Source: ZC4RG30 sp035556135 (lineage in GTDB: Bacteria; Pseudomonadota; Gammaproteobacteria; Steroidobacterales; Steroidobacteraceae). Taken from it: a DNA stretch of 64,000 nt. The stretch's first letter is position 1; each line of letters opens with the position of its first letter. Below the pieces are notes generated by a model, which saw nothing but the letters and a program-made list of their open reading frames with translations, was not told where the DNA came from and did no database searches. The stretch spans positions 930,001 to 994,000 of the forward strand of contig DATMFO010000003.1 in NCBI GenBank assembly GCA_035556135.1. The letters run 5' to 3'. Below, one piece after another: positions 18,993-28,408 of the stretch. The translations under genes were made by a program, and so were the position numbers.

Positions 18993-19970
18993 ATGGCTCT
19001 TGCCGGCGGTGCAATGAACCGGCCTTCGGCCCGCGACCTGGCGCCAGGTCCGCGCTTCTTCTTCTTTGCGCTCATCTCCCTGGTGCTGATGTATTTCGAC
19101 CAGAAGGATGGCTGGGGCAACCGCATCCGTTACGGACTGCAGGCTGCCGCCTATCCCATCCAGGTCACCATCGGGTCCCCGCGCATGCTCTGGTCGGCCA
19201 CCTCCGGCTACCTGCGCAGCCGCAGCGAGCTGGAAAGGGAAAACGCCATGCTGCGCGAGCAGACGCGGCAGCTGGCGCTGCGGGCCATGCGGCTTGACGC
19301 GCTGGAGCAGGAGAACACCCGCCTGCGCGACCTGCGCGAAGCGCCTCCTCCACTGGTGAATCACACACTGCTGGTAGATGTAGTCAATTCCGATCTCGGC
19401 CGCCTGCGGCAGCGGCTGGTGGTCAACCAGGGCGACAACGCCGGGCTGTTCCGTTCCCAGAGCATCATCGATGCCGTGGGACTGGTCGGCCAGCTGGCCA
19501 GGGTCGGCCCCTGGAGCAGCGAGGTGATGCTGATCACCGATCCGGAGGCCGCGGTGCCGGTCGAGGTGGTGCGCAGTGGCGTGCGCAGCATCGCCGTGGG
19601 CATGGGATCAGAAGATGTCCTGGAGTTGCCGCTGCTGCCGGCCACGGCCGACGTGCTTCCCGGCGATGTGCTGGTGACCTCCGGACTCGGCGGCGTATTT
19701 CCCGCAGGCATTCCGGTGGGCACCATCACCGAGAGCCGGCGCAATCCGGATGAGTTGCTGGCCTTCGTGCGCGCACGGCCGGCCGCGCGCATCGGCGCCA
19801 GCCGGCAGCTGCTGGCGCTGTGGTTCGACCCGGCCAGCCCCGGCGCGCCGGCCGACCCCAGGCTGACCACCACCCTGCCACCGGCACCGGTGGCGCAACC
19901 AGTGACCGCTCCGCCCGCAGCGCCCGCAGCGCCAGCGGACACTGCGGCCAGACCCGCGGAGTCGCGCTGA
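18993..19970 (+). CDS. mreC: Rod-shape-determining protein MreC
   Basis: Periplasmic elongasome protein linking MreB to the wall synthases. 325 residues: a transmembrane anchor near 22-40, a coiled coil (about 68-112, SRSELERENAMLREQTRQLALR), then two beta barrels. The last 50 residues are a Pro/Ala-rich low-complexity tail. ATG at 18993; an internal ATG at 19014 is possible. The TGA overlaps the mreD ATG by one base. Confidence 0.95.
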   Translation: MALAGGAMNRPSARDLAPGPRFFFFALISLVLMYFDQKDGWGNRIRYGLQAAAYPIQVTIGSPRMLWSATSGYLRSRSELERENAMLREQTRQLALRAMRLDALEQENTRLRDLREAPPPLVNHTLLVDVVNSDLGRLRQRLVVNQGDNAGLFRSQSIIDAVGLVGQLARVGPWSSEVMLITDPEAAVPVEVVRSGVRSIAVGMGSEDVLELPLLPATADVLPGDVLVTSGLGGVFPAGIPVGTITESRRNPDELLAFVRARPAARIGASRQLLALWFDPASPGAPADPRLTTTLPPAPVAQPVTAPPAAPAAPADTAARPAESR

Positions 19971-20446
19971 TGTTCTCGCGTCGCGAATCCCCCCTTCTGG
20001 TATGGATCACCGTGCTCATCGCGGTGGTGCTCACGCTGCTGCCGCTGCCGCAGTCGGTATCCATCCTGTGGCCCAACCTGGTGCTGCTCACGGTGATCTA
20101 CTGGTCGACGATGGCGCCGGCCATCGGCGGCGTGCTCGTCGGCTTCGCTTCCGGCCTGGCACTCGATGTGCTCGGCGGTGCGCAGCTCGGCCAGCATGCC
20201 TTCGCGTTCTCGGTGATCACATACCTGGCGATCAAGCTGCACCTGCTCACGCGCTCGAAGCCGATATTCGAACAGGCGATCTTCGTGCTGCTGGGCCTGT
20301 TGCTCTACGAGGGCATCCTCTGGGCCATCGACGGCTTCAGCAGCCGCAGCACGGGAACCTGGCTGCGCTGGATGCACGTGCCGGTGGGGGCCATACTCTG
20401 GCCGATCGTGGTCGGCCTGCTGGGCCGGCTGCACGCGCCGCGATAG
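19970..20446 (+). CDS. mreD: Rod-shape-determining protein MreD
   Basis: 158-residue inner-membrane protein with about five hydrophobic segments, the expected MreD profile; part of the elongasome. ATG at 19970 overlaps the mreC stop (TGATG). The longer open frame from 19820 lies inside mreC and is discarded. Confidence 0.93.
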   Translation: MFSRRESPLLVWITVLIAVVLTLLPLPQSVSILWPNLVLLTVIYWSTMAPAIGGVLVGFASGLALDVLGGAQLGQHAFAFSVITYLAIKLHLLTRSKPIFEQAIFVLLGLLLYEGILWAIDGFSSRSTGTWLRWMHVPVGAILWPIVVGLLGRLHAPR

Positions 20447-20461
20447 GAGGTCCCTGCACCC

Positions 20462-22402
20462 ATGGTCGGACCCGTACGCATCAAGGACCACCAGCGAGAG
20501 CAGCGCATCTTCATGCAGCGCTCGCTGGCCGCCGCGCTGGTGATCGGCGCCATGGTGATGCTGCTGCTGGGCCGGCTGGTGCTGCTGCAGGTGGTGCGCT
20601 ACGACGAGTACTCCCTCCGTGCCGCGGGCAACCGCAGCCGCATCGAACCCAAGCCGGCTCCGCGCGGACTCATCCTCGACCGCAACGGCAAGGTGCTGGC
20701 GGAGAACCGGCCCAGCTTCCAGCTGGAGCTGGTGCGCGAAACGGTGGGTGACAAGGCCGAGCAACTGGAAGCCACGCTGGCCGGCCTCGTGAGCATCGGT
20801 GTGATCGCCGGGGAGGAGCTCGATGACATACGGCGCGACATCCGCGCCCGCAAGGTGTTCGAGGCGGTAGCGATCAAGCGCCGCCTCACCGACGAGCAGA
20901 TCGCCACATTCTCCGTGCACCGCCACCAGTTCCCCGGCGTCGAGATCCGCGCCCGCTTCTCGCGCTTCTATCCGCAAGGCTCACTCGCCGTGCACGCACT
21001 GGGCTACGTGGGCACGATCAGCGAGGCCGACCTCGAACGCATCGACCGCGACGCCTACCAGGGCACCGACGTGATCGGCAAGCTGGGCGTGGAGCAGGCG
21101 CGCGAAGCCGAGCTGCACGGCACCAACGGCTTCCGCGAAATCCTCGTCAACGCACAGGGCCGCTCGGTCGACGACAGCTCCCTGAAAACAGCCCTGCGCG
21201 AGCAGGATCCCGTGGCCGGCAGCGACCTGGTCCTCTCCCTCGACCTGCCCACGCAGCAGGCCGCCGAAGCCGCCTTCACCGGCCGGCGCGGCGCGGCCGT
21301 GGCCATCGACCCGAACAATGGCGACGTGCTGGCCTTCGTGAGCCTGCCCGGTTTCGATCCCAGCCTCTTCGGCCGCGGCATCACCGCGCGTGAATACCTG
21401 GACCTTGAACGCAACGTCGACCAGCCGCTGTTCAACCGCGCCATCAAGGGCACCTATCCGGCCGGCTCCACGGTAAAGCCGGTGCTGGCCATGGCCGGCC
21501 TGGCCTATGGCGCGGTGACTCCGGAAGAGAAGCACTACTGCCCTGGTTACTACCAGGTGCCGGGCAGCAGCCGCCGCGCACGCGAGGGACGCGGCGGCGT
21601 GCATGGCGCGGTGGCCATGCGGGAAGCCATCGCCGATTCCTGCGACGTGTATTTCTACTGGCTGGCGGTGGAACTCGGCGTGGACAAGATCGCCGAATTC
21701 CTCTCGCCCTTCGGCTTCGGCCGGCGCACCGGCATCGACATCGCCGGCGAGGTGTCGGGCATCCTGCCCTCGAAGGAATACAAGGCCAACCGTTTCCGTA
21801 ACGCCCGCGATCCCTCCGAGGGCGTCTGGTACGTGGGCGACACGGTCAATTTCGGCATTGGCCAGGGGTACATGACCGTGACGCCCATGCAGCTGGCGCA
21901 GGTGACGGCCGTACTGGCCGCACAGGGCAAGGTGTTCCAGCCGCGACTGGTCACGGGTGTGCGCGATCCGCAAACCGGCGAGACCGAGCACATCCCTCCC
22001 AATCCTTTGCCACAGGTGAAGGGCGGCACACCGGCACAGTGGGACGTGATCATGGAGGGAATGCGCCAGACCATGATCAGCGGCACCGCGCGCGCCATCG
22101 CCAAGTCGGCCGAGTACAACATGGCGGGCAAGACCGGCACCGCGCAGGTGCGCAGCGTCGCCCAGAACGAGAGCGTGCAGGCGGCAGCAAGAGAGGAGCG
22201 GCTGCGAGATCACTCCTGGCTCATCGCCTTCGCACCAGCCGAGGATCCGAAAATCGCGGTGGCCGTGCTGGTTGAAAACGGCGGGTTCGGCGCCTCCGCC
22301 GCCGGACCCATCGCCCGGCAGATCTTCGATGCCTACCTCCTGCCGCGCCTGCCGAAGAAAGAGGCGCCGCCGGCCACGGGCGCGCGCAGCACGGTGCCAT
22401 GA
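20462..22402 (+). CDS. mrdA: Penicillin-binding protein 2 (elongasome transpeptidase)
   Basis: Cross-links peptidoglycan during cell elongation with RodA as glycosyltransferase partner. 646 residues: one N-terminal membrane anchor (about 22-42), a pedestal domain (NRGLILDRNG-type motif PRGLILDRNGKVLAENRP), and the transpeptidase domain with STVK at 336-339 and KTG at 557-559. ATG at 20462, 15 bases after mreD. Its stop overlaps the rodA start by four bases (ATGA). Confidence 0.97.
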   Translation: MVGPVRIKDHQREQRIFMQRSLAAALVIGAMVMLLLGRLVLLQVVRYDEYSLRAAGNRSRIEPKPAPRGLILDRNGKVLAENRPSFQLELVRETVGDKAEQLEATLAGLVSIGVIAGEELDDIRRDIRARKVFEAVAIKRRLTDEQIATFSVHRHQFPGVEIRARFSRFYPQGSLAVHALGYVGTISEADLERIDRDAYQGTDVIGKLGVEQAREAELHGTNGFREILVNAQGRSVDDSSLKTALREQDPVAGSDLVLSLDLPTQQAAEAAFTGRRGAAVAIDPNNGDVLAFVSLPGFDPSLFGRGITAREYLDLERNVDQPLFNRAIKGTYPAGSTVKPVLAMAGLAYGAVTPEEKHYCPGYYQVPGSSRRAREGRGGVHGAVAMREAIADSCDVYFYWLAVELGVDKIAEFLSPFGFGRRTGIDIAGEVSGILPSKEYKANRFRNARDPSEGVWYVGDTVNFGIGQGYMTVTPMQLAQVTAVLAAQGKVFQPRLVTGVRDPQTGETEHIPPNPLPQVKGGTPAQWDVIMEGMRQTMISGTARAIAKSAEYNMAGKTGTAQVRSVAQNESVQAAAREERLRDHSWLIAFAPAEDPKIAVAVLVENGGFGASAAGPIARQIFDAYLLPRLPKKEAPPATGARSTVP

Positions 22403-23541
22403 TCCGCGTCACTCCAGGGGACTCCTCCACTGCGCGCCGCACCTTCGGCACGGCCACGCGCATCCTCTCCGCGCTGCAGCTGGATGGCCCGCTGCTCATC
22501 GGCCTGGGGCTGCTGTGCCTGTATGGGCTGGTGGTGCTGTATTCCGCCTCTGGCGAGAGCTGGAGCATGGTGTTCCGCGCCGTCGTGCGGCTCGGACTCG
22601 GCGCCGCGGCGATGGTGGCGCTGGCGCAGGTGCGTCCTTCGCAGCTGCGCAAGATTTCCCTGCCGCTGTGGGTGGCTGGTGTGCTGCTGCTCATCGTGGT
22701 CGATGTGATGGGCGTGATCGGCAAGGGCGCCCAGCGCTGGCTCGACCTGGGCTTCATCCGCTTCCAGCCATCCGAAATCATGAAGCTCGCCGTGCCCATG
22801 CTCTGTGCGGCCTACCTTCACGAGCGTCCCTTGCCGCCCTCGCCGCTGGCGCTGGTGATGCTGGCGCTGATCATCCTGGTGCCCGCAGGTCTCACCGCTG
22901 CGCAGCCCGACCTGGGAACGGCCATCCTCATCACCATTGCCGGCGCGTTGCTGGTGATCATGGCGGGCCTCTCGGCGTGGTTCATGGCCGGCGCCGCCGC
23001 TGCCGCCGCGGGGCTGGCCTGGGTGGGCTGGCATTACCTGCTGCACGACTACCAGCGCCTGCGCGTGCTCACCTTCATGGATCCGGAGAGTGACCCGCGT
23101 GGCGCGGGCTACCACATCATCCAGTCGCAGATCGCGATCGGCTCGGGCGGCCTGTTCGGCAAGGGCTACATGAACGGCAGCCAGTCGCAGCTGGAATACC
23201 TGCCGGAGCGCCACACCGACTTCATCTACGCGGTGATCGGCGAGGAATTCGGCCTGCTGGGCCAGGCCATCCTGCTGCTGCTGTACGTTTTCATCGTCGG
23301 CCGCGCGCTGTACCTGGCGGCGCAGACCCAGGACACCTTCGCGCGCCTGCTCGCCGGCAGCCTGGCGCTGACCTTTTTCGTATACGTGTTCATCAACGCC
23401 GGCATGGTCAGCGGCCTGCTGCCGGTGGTGGGCGTGCCGCTGCCGCTGGTGAGCTACGGGGGAACTTCGATGGTGACCCTGCTGGCTGGCTTCGGTATCC
23501 TCATGGCGTTGTACTCGCACCGCAAACTGGTCGGCAGCTGA
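22399..23541 (+). CDS. rodA: Peptidoglycan glycosyltransferase RodA
   Basis: SEDS-family lipid II polymerase of the elongasome. 380 residues with about ten membrane segments. Family motifs are LDLGFIRFQPSEIMKLAVPM and, near the C-terminus, PLPLVSYGGTSM. Translationally coupled to mrdA. Confidence 0.97.
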   Translation: MIRVTPGDSSTARRTFGTATRILSALQLDGPLLIGLGLLCLYGLVVLYSASGESWSMVFRAVVRLGLGAAAMVALAQVRPSQLRKISLPLWVAGVLLLIVVDVMGVIGKGAQRWLDLGFIRFQPSEIMKLAVPMLCAAYLHERPLPPSPLALVMLALIILVPAGLTAAQPDLGTAILITIAGALLVIMAGLSAWFMAGAAAAAAGLAWVGWHYLLHDYQRLRVLTFMDPESDPRGAGYHIIQSQIAIGSGGLFGKGYMNGSQSQLEYLPERHTDFIYAVIGEEFGLLGQAILLLLYVFIVGRALYLAAQTQDTFARLLAGSLALTFFVYVFINAGMVSGLLPVVGVPLPLVSYGGTSMVTLLAGFGILMALYSHRKLVGS

Positions 23542-23570
23542 CGACCAGCCTTGCAAGGGGGGCGATCGCC

Positions 23571-24608
23571 TTGAAATCGATGACTGCGGCCGCCGCCGCA
23601 CTGTTACTTTCCGCTGTCACGGCCGCGGCCCAGGACACCACGCTCGATATCGCGCGCCCTGAGGTGCAGGCCTTCATCGCCGAGATGGGCCGGGAGCACA
23701 GTTTTGACGCCCAGGAGCTGGTGTGGGTGCTGCGCGATGCCGCCCCCCAGCAGCGCATCATCGACACCATGAAGCGTCCGGCGGAGGCCACGACTCCCTG
23801 GTGGCGCTACCGCCAGCAGTTCCTCACCGCCGAGCGCATCAATGGCGGTGTGCGCATCTGGAATGAGCACCGCGAGGCGCTGGAGCGCATTGCCGCGGAC
23901 ACCGGCGTTGCACCGCAGTACCTGGTGGCGATCACAGGCGTGGAAACCTTCTATGGGCGCAATACCGGCAGCTACCGCGTGCTTGACGCCCTGGCGACAC
24001 TGGCCTTCGACTATCCCCCGCGTGCCGACTACTTCCGGCGCGAGCTGAAGCAGATGCTGCTGCTGGCCCGCGAGGAGAAGGTCGACCCGCGCTCGCTGAA
24101 GGGCTCCTACGCTGGTGCCATGGGCATTGCGCAATTCATGCCCTCCAGCTTCAGGAGCTATGCGGCCGATGGCAATGGTGACGGCAGGCGGGATCTCTGG
24201 AGCTGGAATCCCGACGTGTTCGCCAGCATCGCCAACTACCTTCGCGAGCATGGCTGGCGGCGTGACGAGCCAGTGCTTTCCGATGCCGCCCACGAGGCGC
24301 CGCCGGATGATCCGGCCAGCGCGGAGGCCGCGCTGAAGTACACCGTCGGTGGATTGAGGGAACGCGGCTACCGCTTCCAGACCACGCTGCCGGACGCGGC
24401 GCAGGCCATGCTGGTGCCTGCACAGCAGGAGAGCGCAACCACCTGGCGGGTGGGCTACCAGAACTTCTACACCATAACCCGCTACAACCGCAGCCTGCTG
24501 TATGCGATGGCGGTGAACGACCTGGCCGATGCCATCGCCGCGCAATACCGCGCCACAGCCGCCACCCCCGTGCCCATCGCGGCGCCGGTGGCCAGGGTGG
24601 AACCCTGA
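23571..24608 (+). CDS. mltB: Lytic murein transglycosylase B
   Basis: Cleaves peptidoglycan glycan strands, releasing 1,6-anhydromuropeptides. 345 residues from a TTG at 23571, well placed after an AGGGGGG tract; an ATG nine bases on (23580) is the other option. It has a signal peptide (ALLLSAVTAAAQ) but no lipobox cysteine, so it seems soluble in the periplasm, unlike E. coli MltB. Catalytic Glu125 sits in ITGVETFYGRNTG, and YAGAMGIAQFMPSSF is the family signature. Ends overlapping rlpA by one base. Confidence 0.94.
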   Translation: MKSMTAAAAALLLSAVTAAAQDTTLDIARPEVQAFIAEMGREHSFDAQELVWVLRDAAPQQRIIDTMKRPAEATTPWWRYRQQFLTAERINGGVRIWNEHREALERIAADTGVAPQYLVAITGVETFYGRNTGSYRVLDALATLAFDYPPRADYFRRELKQMLLLAREEKVDPRSLKGSYAGAMGIAQFMPSSFRSYAADGNGDGRRDLWSWNPDVFASIANYLREHGWRRDEPVLSDAAHEAPPDDPASAEAALKYTVGGLRERGYRFQTTLPDAAQAMLVPAQQESATTWRVGYQNFYTITRYNRSLLYAMAVNDLADAIAAQYRATAATPVPIAAPVARVEP

Positions 24609-25384
24609 TGCGGGGGTTGCGCTGCGCCGCACTGGCGCTGCTGCTGGCCGCCTGCTCCGCCACGCCACCACCAAGGCCGACGCCGCAGCCACGCCGCACC
24701 CCACCGACTCCCGCGGAGCTGGCGGCGATTCCCGATGCGGTGCCGCGCCATGAACCGCGCAGCGCGCGCGGCAATCCGGCCTCCTACGAGGTGTTCGGCA
24801 AGCGATACCACGTACTGGCCACAGCCGAGGGGTACAAGGAGCGCGGCGTAGCCTCCTGGTACGGACCGGATTTCCATACCCGCGCCACCTCCAGCGGCGA
24901 ACCCTACGACATGTTCGCGATGACAGCCGCGCACAAGACCCTGCCCATCCCGGCCTATGCGCGTGTCACCAACCTCGCCAATGGCCGCAGCGTGGTGGTG
25001 CGCATCAATGACCGGGGGCCCTTCGTCGCCAACCGCATCATCGACCTGTCCTACACCGCGGCCCACAAGCTGGACATGTGGCGGGCCGGCACCGCCTTTG
25101 TCGAAGTGGAGGTCATCACTCCCGAATCACCCGCCGGCCGGGCGCCTGTCGCAGCGCCGGGCCGCATCTACCTGCAGACGGGCGCGTTCGGCGTGGAGCA
25201 GAATGCCCAGGCGCTGGCCGGGCGCCTGCGCGATGCAGGCATCGCCAATGTGGGCGTGGTGGCCGGCCAGGGCTCCGCGCTGCATCGCGTGCGCATCGGC
25301 CCCATCGCCGACGTCGCTGCTTTCGATATGCTTGCCGAACGGGTGCAGAAGCTCGGCATCGAGACCCTGCTCGTCACTGAATGA
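24608..25384 (+). CDS. rlpA: Septal-ring lytic transglycosylase RlpA (lipoprotein)
   Basis: 258 residues. The signal peptide ends in LLLAACS, a lipobox. A double-psi beta-barrel domain follows (GVASWYGPDFHTRATSSGEPYD, then RINDRGPFVANRIIDLS), and a C-terminal SPOR domain (about 180-258, IYLQTGAFGVEQNAQALAGR) should bind denuded septal glycan. Lies between mltB and dacA, the normal gammaproteobacterial order. Confidence 0.94.
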   Translation: MRGLRCAALALLLAACSATPPPRPTPQPRRTPPTPAELAAIPDAVPRHEPRSARGNPASYEVFGKRYHVLATAEGYKERGVASWYGPDFHTRATSSGEPYDMFAMTAAHKTLPIPAYARVTNLANGRSVVVRINDRGPFVANRIIDLSYTAAHKLDMWRAGTAFVEVEVITPESPAGRAPVAAPGRIYLQTGAFGVEQNAQALAGRLRDAGIANVGVVAGQGSALHRVRIGPIADVAAFDMLAERVQKLGIETLLVTE

Positions 25385-25415
25385 ATCCACGAAGCCACCG
25401 GAAATCCCCGCCACG

Positions 25416-26570
25416 ATGAAAAAACTGTTCTCCAGCCTGCTGCTCGCCCTGCTTCCCGCCGCTGCCCTGGCCGGTGCGCCGCCGGTGATTCCCGAGCCAC
25501 CGCCCGTGTCTGCCAACGGGTACATCCTGATGGACTTCGGCAGCGGCCGCGTGCTGGCCGAACAGCGCGCCGACGAGCGCATGGAGCCGGCGAGCATCAC
25601 CAAGGTGATGTCGGCCTACGTGGTGTTCGACGCCATCAAGGACAAGCGCCTGCAGCTCACCGACATGGTGACGGTGAGTGAATATGCCTGGCGCACGGGT
25701 GGTGCGGTAACCGACGGATCGACCAGCTTCCTTGAGCTGAACTCGCAGGTGTCGGTCGACAACCTGCTGAAGGGCATGATCGTGCAGTCCGGCAACGATG
25801 CCACCATTGCGCTGGCCGAGAAGGTCGGCGGCACCGAGGCCGGGTTCGTCACCATCATGAACGAATACGCGCGCCGCCTCGGGTTGAAGTCCACGCGCTT
25901 CACCAACAGCTGGGGCAATCCTTCGCCCGACCACTACACCACCGCACGCGACCTGGCAGTGCTGGCGCAGGCGCTGATCCGCGACTTCCCGGAACTGTAC
26001 AAGCTCTATTCGATGCGCGAGTTCACCTGGAACAAGCATCGCCAGTTCAACCGCAACGGCCTGCTGGCCCGCGACCCTTCGGTGGACGGCATCAAGACCG
26101 GGCACACCAACAGCGCGAAATACTGCCTGATGACCTCGGCCAGCCGCGATGGCATGCGCCTGATCTCCGTGGTGCTGGGCGCGCCGTCGATCAAGGGACG
26201 CGAGGATGCCAGCGCCTCGCTGCTGAACTACGGCTACCAGTGGTTCGAGACCGTGAAGCTGCATGATGCGGGCAAGACGCTGCTCACGCCGCCGGTCTTC
26301 AAGGGCGAGGCAGACGCCGTGAAGGTGGGCACGAGCAGGGCCATGAGCGTCACCATCGCCCGCGGCGCCGGCGACAGCATCACCAAGGAAGCGAGCATCC
26401 AGGGACCGCTGGTCGCACCGCTCGCCGCCGGTGCCCAGGTGGGGCAATACATCGTGCGCGTGGGTGATGAGGTGGTCGCCCGTGTGCCGCTGGTCACCCT
26501 GGAGAAGGTCGAGGAAGCGGGTTTCTTCGGCCGGATGATCGACAGCGTGAAGCTCTGGTTCGAGGACTGA
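25416..26570 (+). CDS. dacA: D-alanyl-D-alanine carboxypeptidase (PBP5/6 type)
   Basis: Removes the terminal D-Ala of peptidoglycan stem peptides. 384 residues from the ATG at 25416: signal peptide (LLLALLPAAALA), SITK at 60-63 as the Ser-x-x-Lys active site, QSGNDATI (SGN), DGIKTGHTN (KTG), then a C-terminal beta domain and a terminal amphipathic stretch (FGRMIDSVKLWFED) that would anchor it to the membrane. The longer frame upstream is inside rlpA. Confidence 0.96.
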   Translation: MKKLFSSLLLALLPAAALAGAPPVIPEPPPVSANGYILMDFGSGRVLAEQRADERMEPASITKVMSAYVVFDAIKDKRLQLTDMVTVSEYAWRTGGAVTDGSTSFLELNSQVSVDNLLKGMIVQSGNDATIALAEKVGGTEAGFVTIMNEYARRLGLKSTRFTNSWGNPSPDHYTTARDLAVLAQALIRDFPELYKLYSMREFTWNKHRQFNRNGLLARDPSVDGIKTGHTNSAKYCLMTSASRDGMRLISVVLGAPSIKGREDASASLLNYGYQWFETVKLHDAGKTLLTPPVFKGEADAVKVGTSRAMSVTIARGAGDSITKEASIQGPLVAPLAAGAQVGQYIVRVGDEVVARVPLVTLEKVEEAGFFGRMIDSVKLWFED

Positions 26571-26583
26571 CGGAACCACAGCC

Positions 26584-27441
26584 ATGGCCGCTCCGCTCCA
26601 ATGGTGCCTGCTCGATGGCGAGCTCAAGGCGCTGGCAGATGCCCGCATCTCGCCATTCGACCGCAGCTTCCTTTTCGGCGACGGCATCTATGAAGTGATG
26701 CCGGTCTATGGCGGGCGGTTGTTCCGGCCCGAGCTGCATTTCGACCGGCTCGCCCGCAGTGCCTCCGCGCTGCAGCTGGCCAATCCGCATGACCACCCCG
26801 GGTGGCAGGCCCTGCTGGAGAAGCTCGTGTCGGCCAACGGAGGCGGCGACCAGTACGTGTACCTGCACCTCTCGCGTGGCGCTGAAGTCGGCCGCAATCA
26901 TGCGCCGCTGCCGGCGGTGCCACCGCTGGTGTTCGCGTACAGCTCACCCTGGCCGGCACCCGCCGAGACCACCCTGCGCGACGGCCTGGCCTGCATCACG
27001 GCGGCCGACACCCGCTGGGCCCGCTGCGACATCAAGTCGGTGGCGCTGCTGGCCAACGTGCTGCTGCGCCAGCAGGCCGTGGAGGCCGGCGCTTCCGAGG
27101 CCATCCTGCTCCGCGATGGGGAACTCACCGAAGGCAGCGCCTCCACCGTGCACGTGGTGAAGGCCGGCGTGCTGCTGACGCCGCCCAACTCCTCCCGCAT
27201 CCTTCCCGGTACCACCCGTCGCGTGGTCGAGGAGATCGCCGACCGCCTGGGAATCACGCGCCGTGACGCGCACATCGACGAGGCCACGCTGCGCAGCGCC
27301 GAGGAGATCTGGCTGGGAGCCGCCACGCGCGAAGTGCAGCCAGTGACGAGGCTGGATGGCAGGACCGTGGGCAATGGCCGGCCCGGTCCGGTGTGGCGCA
27401 AGGTCTACGACGCCTTCCAGCAGATGAAGCGCGGGGCCTGA
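26584..27441 (+). CDS. dat: D-amino-acid aminotransferase (class IV, PLP)
   Basis: 285 residues. N-terminal FDRSFLFGDGIYEVMPVYGG and PLP-binding Lys151 in ARCDIKSVALLANVLLRQQA mark a fold-type IV aminotransferase; the RCDIK context is that of D-amino-acid transaminase. It interconverts D-Ala and D-Glu with their keto acids, which fits its place 14 bases after dacA at the end of the peptidoglycan block. Branched-chain or aminodeoxychorismate lyase activity is less likely. Confidence 0.85.
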   Translation: MAAPLQWCLLDGELKALADARISPFDRSFLFGDGIYEVMPVYGGRLFRPELHFDRLARSASALQLANPHDHPGWQALLEKLVSANGGGDQYVYLHLSRGAEVGRNHAPLPAVPPLVFAYSSPWPAPAETTLRDGLACITAADTRWARCDIKSVALLANVLLRQQAVEAGASEAILLRDGELTEGSASTVHVVKAGVLLTPPNSSRILPGTTRRVVEEIADRLGITRRDAHIDEATLRSAEEIWLGAATREVQPVTRLDGRTVGNGRPGPVWRKVYDAFQQMKRGA

Positions 27442-27446
27442 GCAAC

Positions 27447-27463
27447 GCGCGCCGCAGGCGCGC
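27447..27463. terminator. Short GC hairpin between convergent dat and tadA
   Basis: Perfect 7-bp inverted repeat GCGCGCC / GGCGCGC with a 3-base loop in the 21-base gap between two convergent stops. No U-tract follows on either strand, so terminator function is a guess from position. Confidence 0.35.
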
Positions 27464-27924
27464 TATCCCCGCCCTCCGCGCATGCCGGCAAAGAATTCCG
27501 CCAGCATCACCCCGCACTCCTCCTCGAGCACGCCACCGAAGACATCGACCCGGTGGTTCAGGCCCTTCAGCGCGAAGACATCGATGATGCCGCCGGCGGC
27601 CCCCGCCTTCGGGTCAAAGGCCCCGAAGACCACCCGCCGCACCCGCGCATGGACCAGCGCCGCCGCGCACATCAGGCAAGGCTCCAGGGTCACGTACAGG
27701 ATGGTGCCATCGAGCCGGTAGTTGCCCAGCGCCTGCCCGCCCGCGCGCAGCGCCAGCATCTCGGCATGCGCGCCCGGATCGCACTGCGCGATGGGCGAGT
27801 TGCCCGCGGCGGCGATCACGCGCTCATCCATCACCAGCACGGCACCCACCGGGACCTCGCCTCGCGCGCGCGCGCGACCGGCCTCGATGATGGCCAAGCG
27901 CATGAAGTCGACGTCGGTTGGCAT
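27463..27924 (-). CDS. tadA: tRNA adenosine(34) deaminase
   Basis: Makes inosine at the wobble position of tRNA-Arg(ACG). 153 residues. Zinc ligands and proton shuttle are visible as His53-Ala-Glu55 and Cys83/Cys86 (EPCLMC), with EVPVGAVLV near the N-terminus and NHRVDVFGGVLEEEC at the C-terminus, the pattern of TadA rather than cytosine or guanine deaminase. Stands 4 bases after the MaoC gene. Confidence 0.93.
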   Translation of the reverse strand: MPTDVDFMRLAIIEAGRARARGEVPVGAVLVMDERVIAAAGNSPIAQCDPGAHAEMLALRAGGQALGNYRLDGTILYVTLEPCLMCAAALVHARVRRVVFGAFDPKAGAAGGIIDVFALKGLNHRVDVFGGVLEEECGVMLAEFFAGMRGGRG

Positions 27925-27928
27925 GTCT

Positions 27929-28387
27929 TCAGCTGGCGGGACGGCGTGGCACCAGCACCCGGGCCACCATGTCCTGCACGACTTCGCCGCGCTGGTTCTT
28001 CATCACCAGCCGCACGCGCGCGATGCCGCGGTCCGTCTTGCTGCGCGAGGGTGTGATCTCGATGATCTCGCCATGCAGGGTCAGGCTGTCGCCCGCATAG
28101 GCCGGCCGCGGCCAGCTCACCTCGCCGCCAGCGCCGATGAATCCCCAGCCGAAACGCGGCCCGCCGGTGACCAGCAGGCGCATGGTCAACGCGGCGGTGT
28201 GCCAGCCACTTGCGGCAAGCGCGCCGAAGAGGCTGGCGCGGGCGGCCTCCTCATCCAGGTGGAAGGGCTGCGGATCGAATTGCGCGGCAAAGGCCTTGAC
28301 GTCTGCTGCCGTCAGTTCCACCGGGCCGTTGCTGAAGGACTGCCCTACAGCGAGATCTTCAAGGTAGACAGGTTCGCTCACGACCAC
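27929..28387 (-). CDS. MaoC-family (R)-hydratase / dehydratase
   Basis: 152 residues, single hot-dog fold. The hydratase motif is seen in FAAQFDPQPFHLDEEAA (Asp and His), with FGALAASGWHTAALTMRL and VLVTGGPRFGWGF after it. Family members hydrate enoyl-CoA or similar thioesters. Substrate unknown; neighbours (MFS permease, Fpr) do not settle it. Confidence 0.85.
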   Translation of the reverse strand: MVVSEPVYLEDLAVGQSFSNGPVELTAADVKAFAAQFDPQPFHLDEEAARASLFGALAASGWHTAALTMRLLVTGGPRFGWGFIGAGGEVSWPRPAYAGDSLTLHGEIIEITPSRSKTDRGIARVRLVMKNQRGEVVQDMVARVLVPRRPAS

Positions 28388-28408
28388 CTCCGCAGGTTTG
28401 AAGGCGGC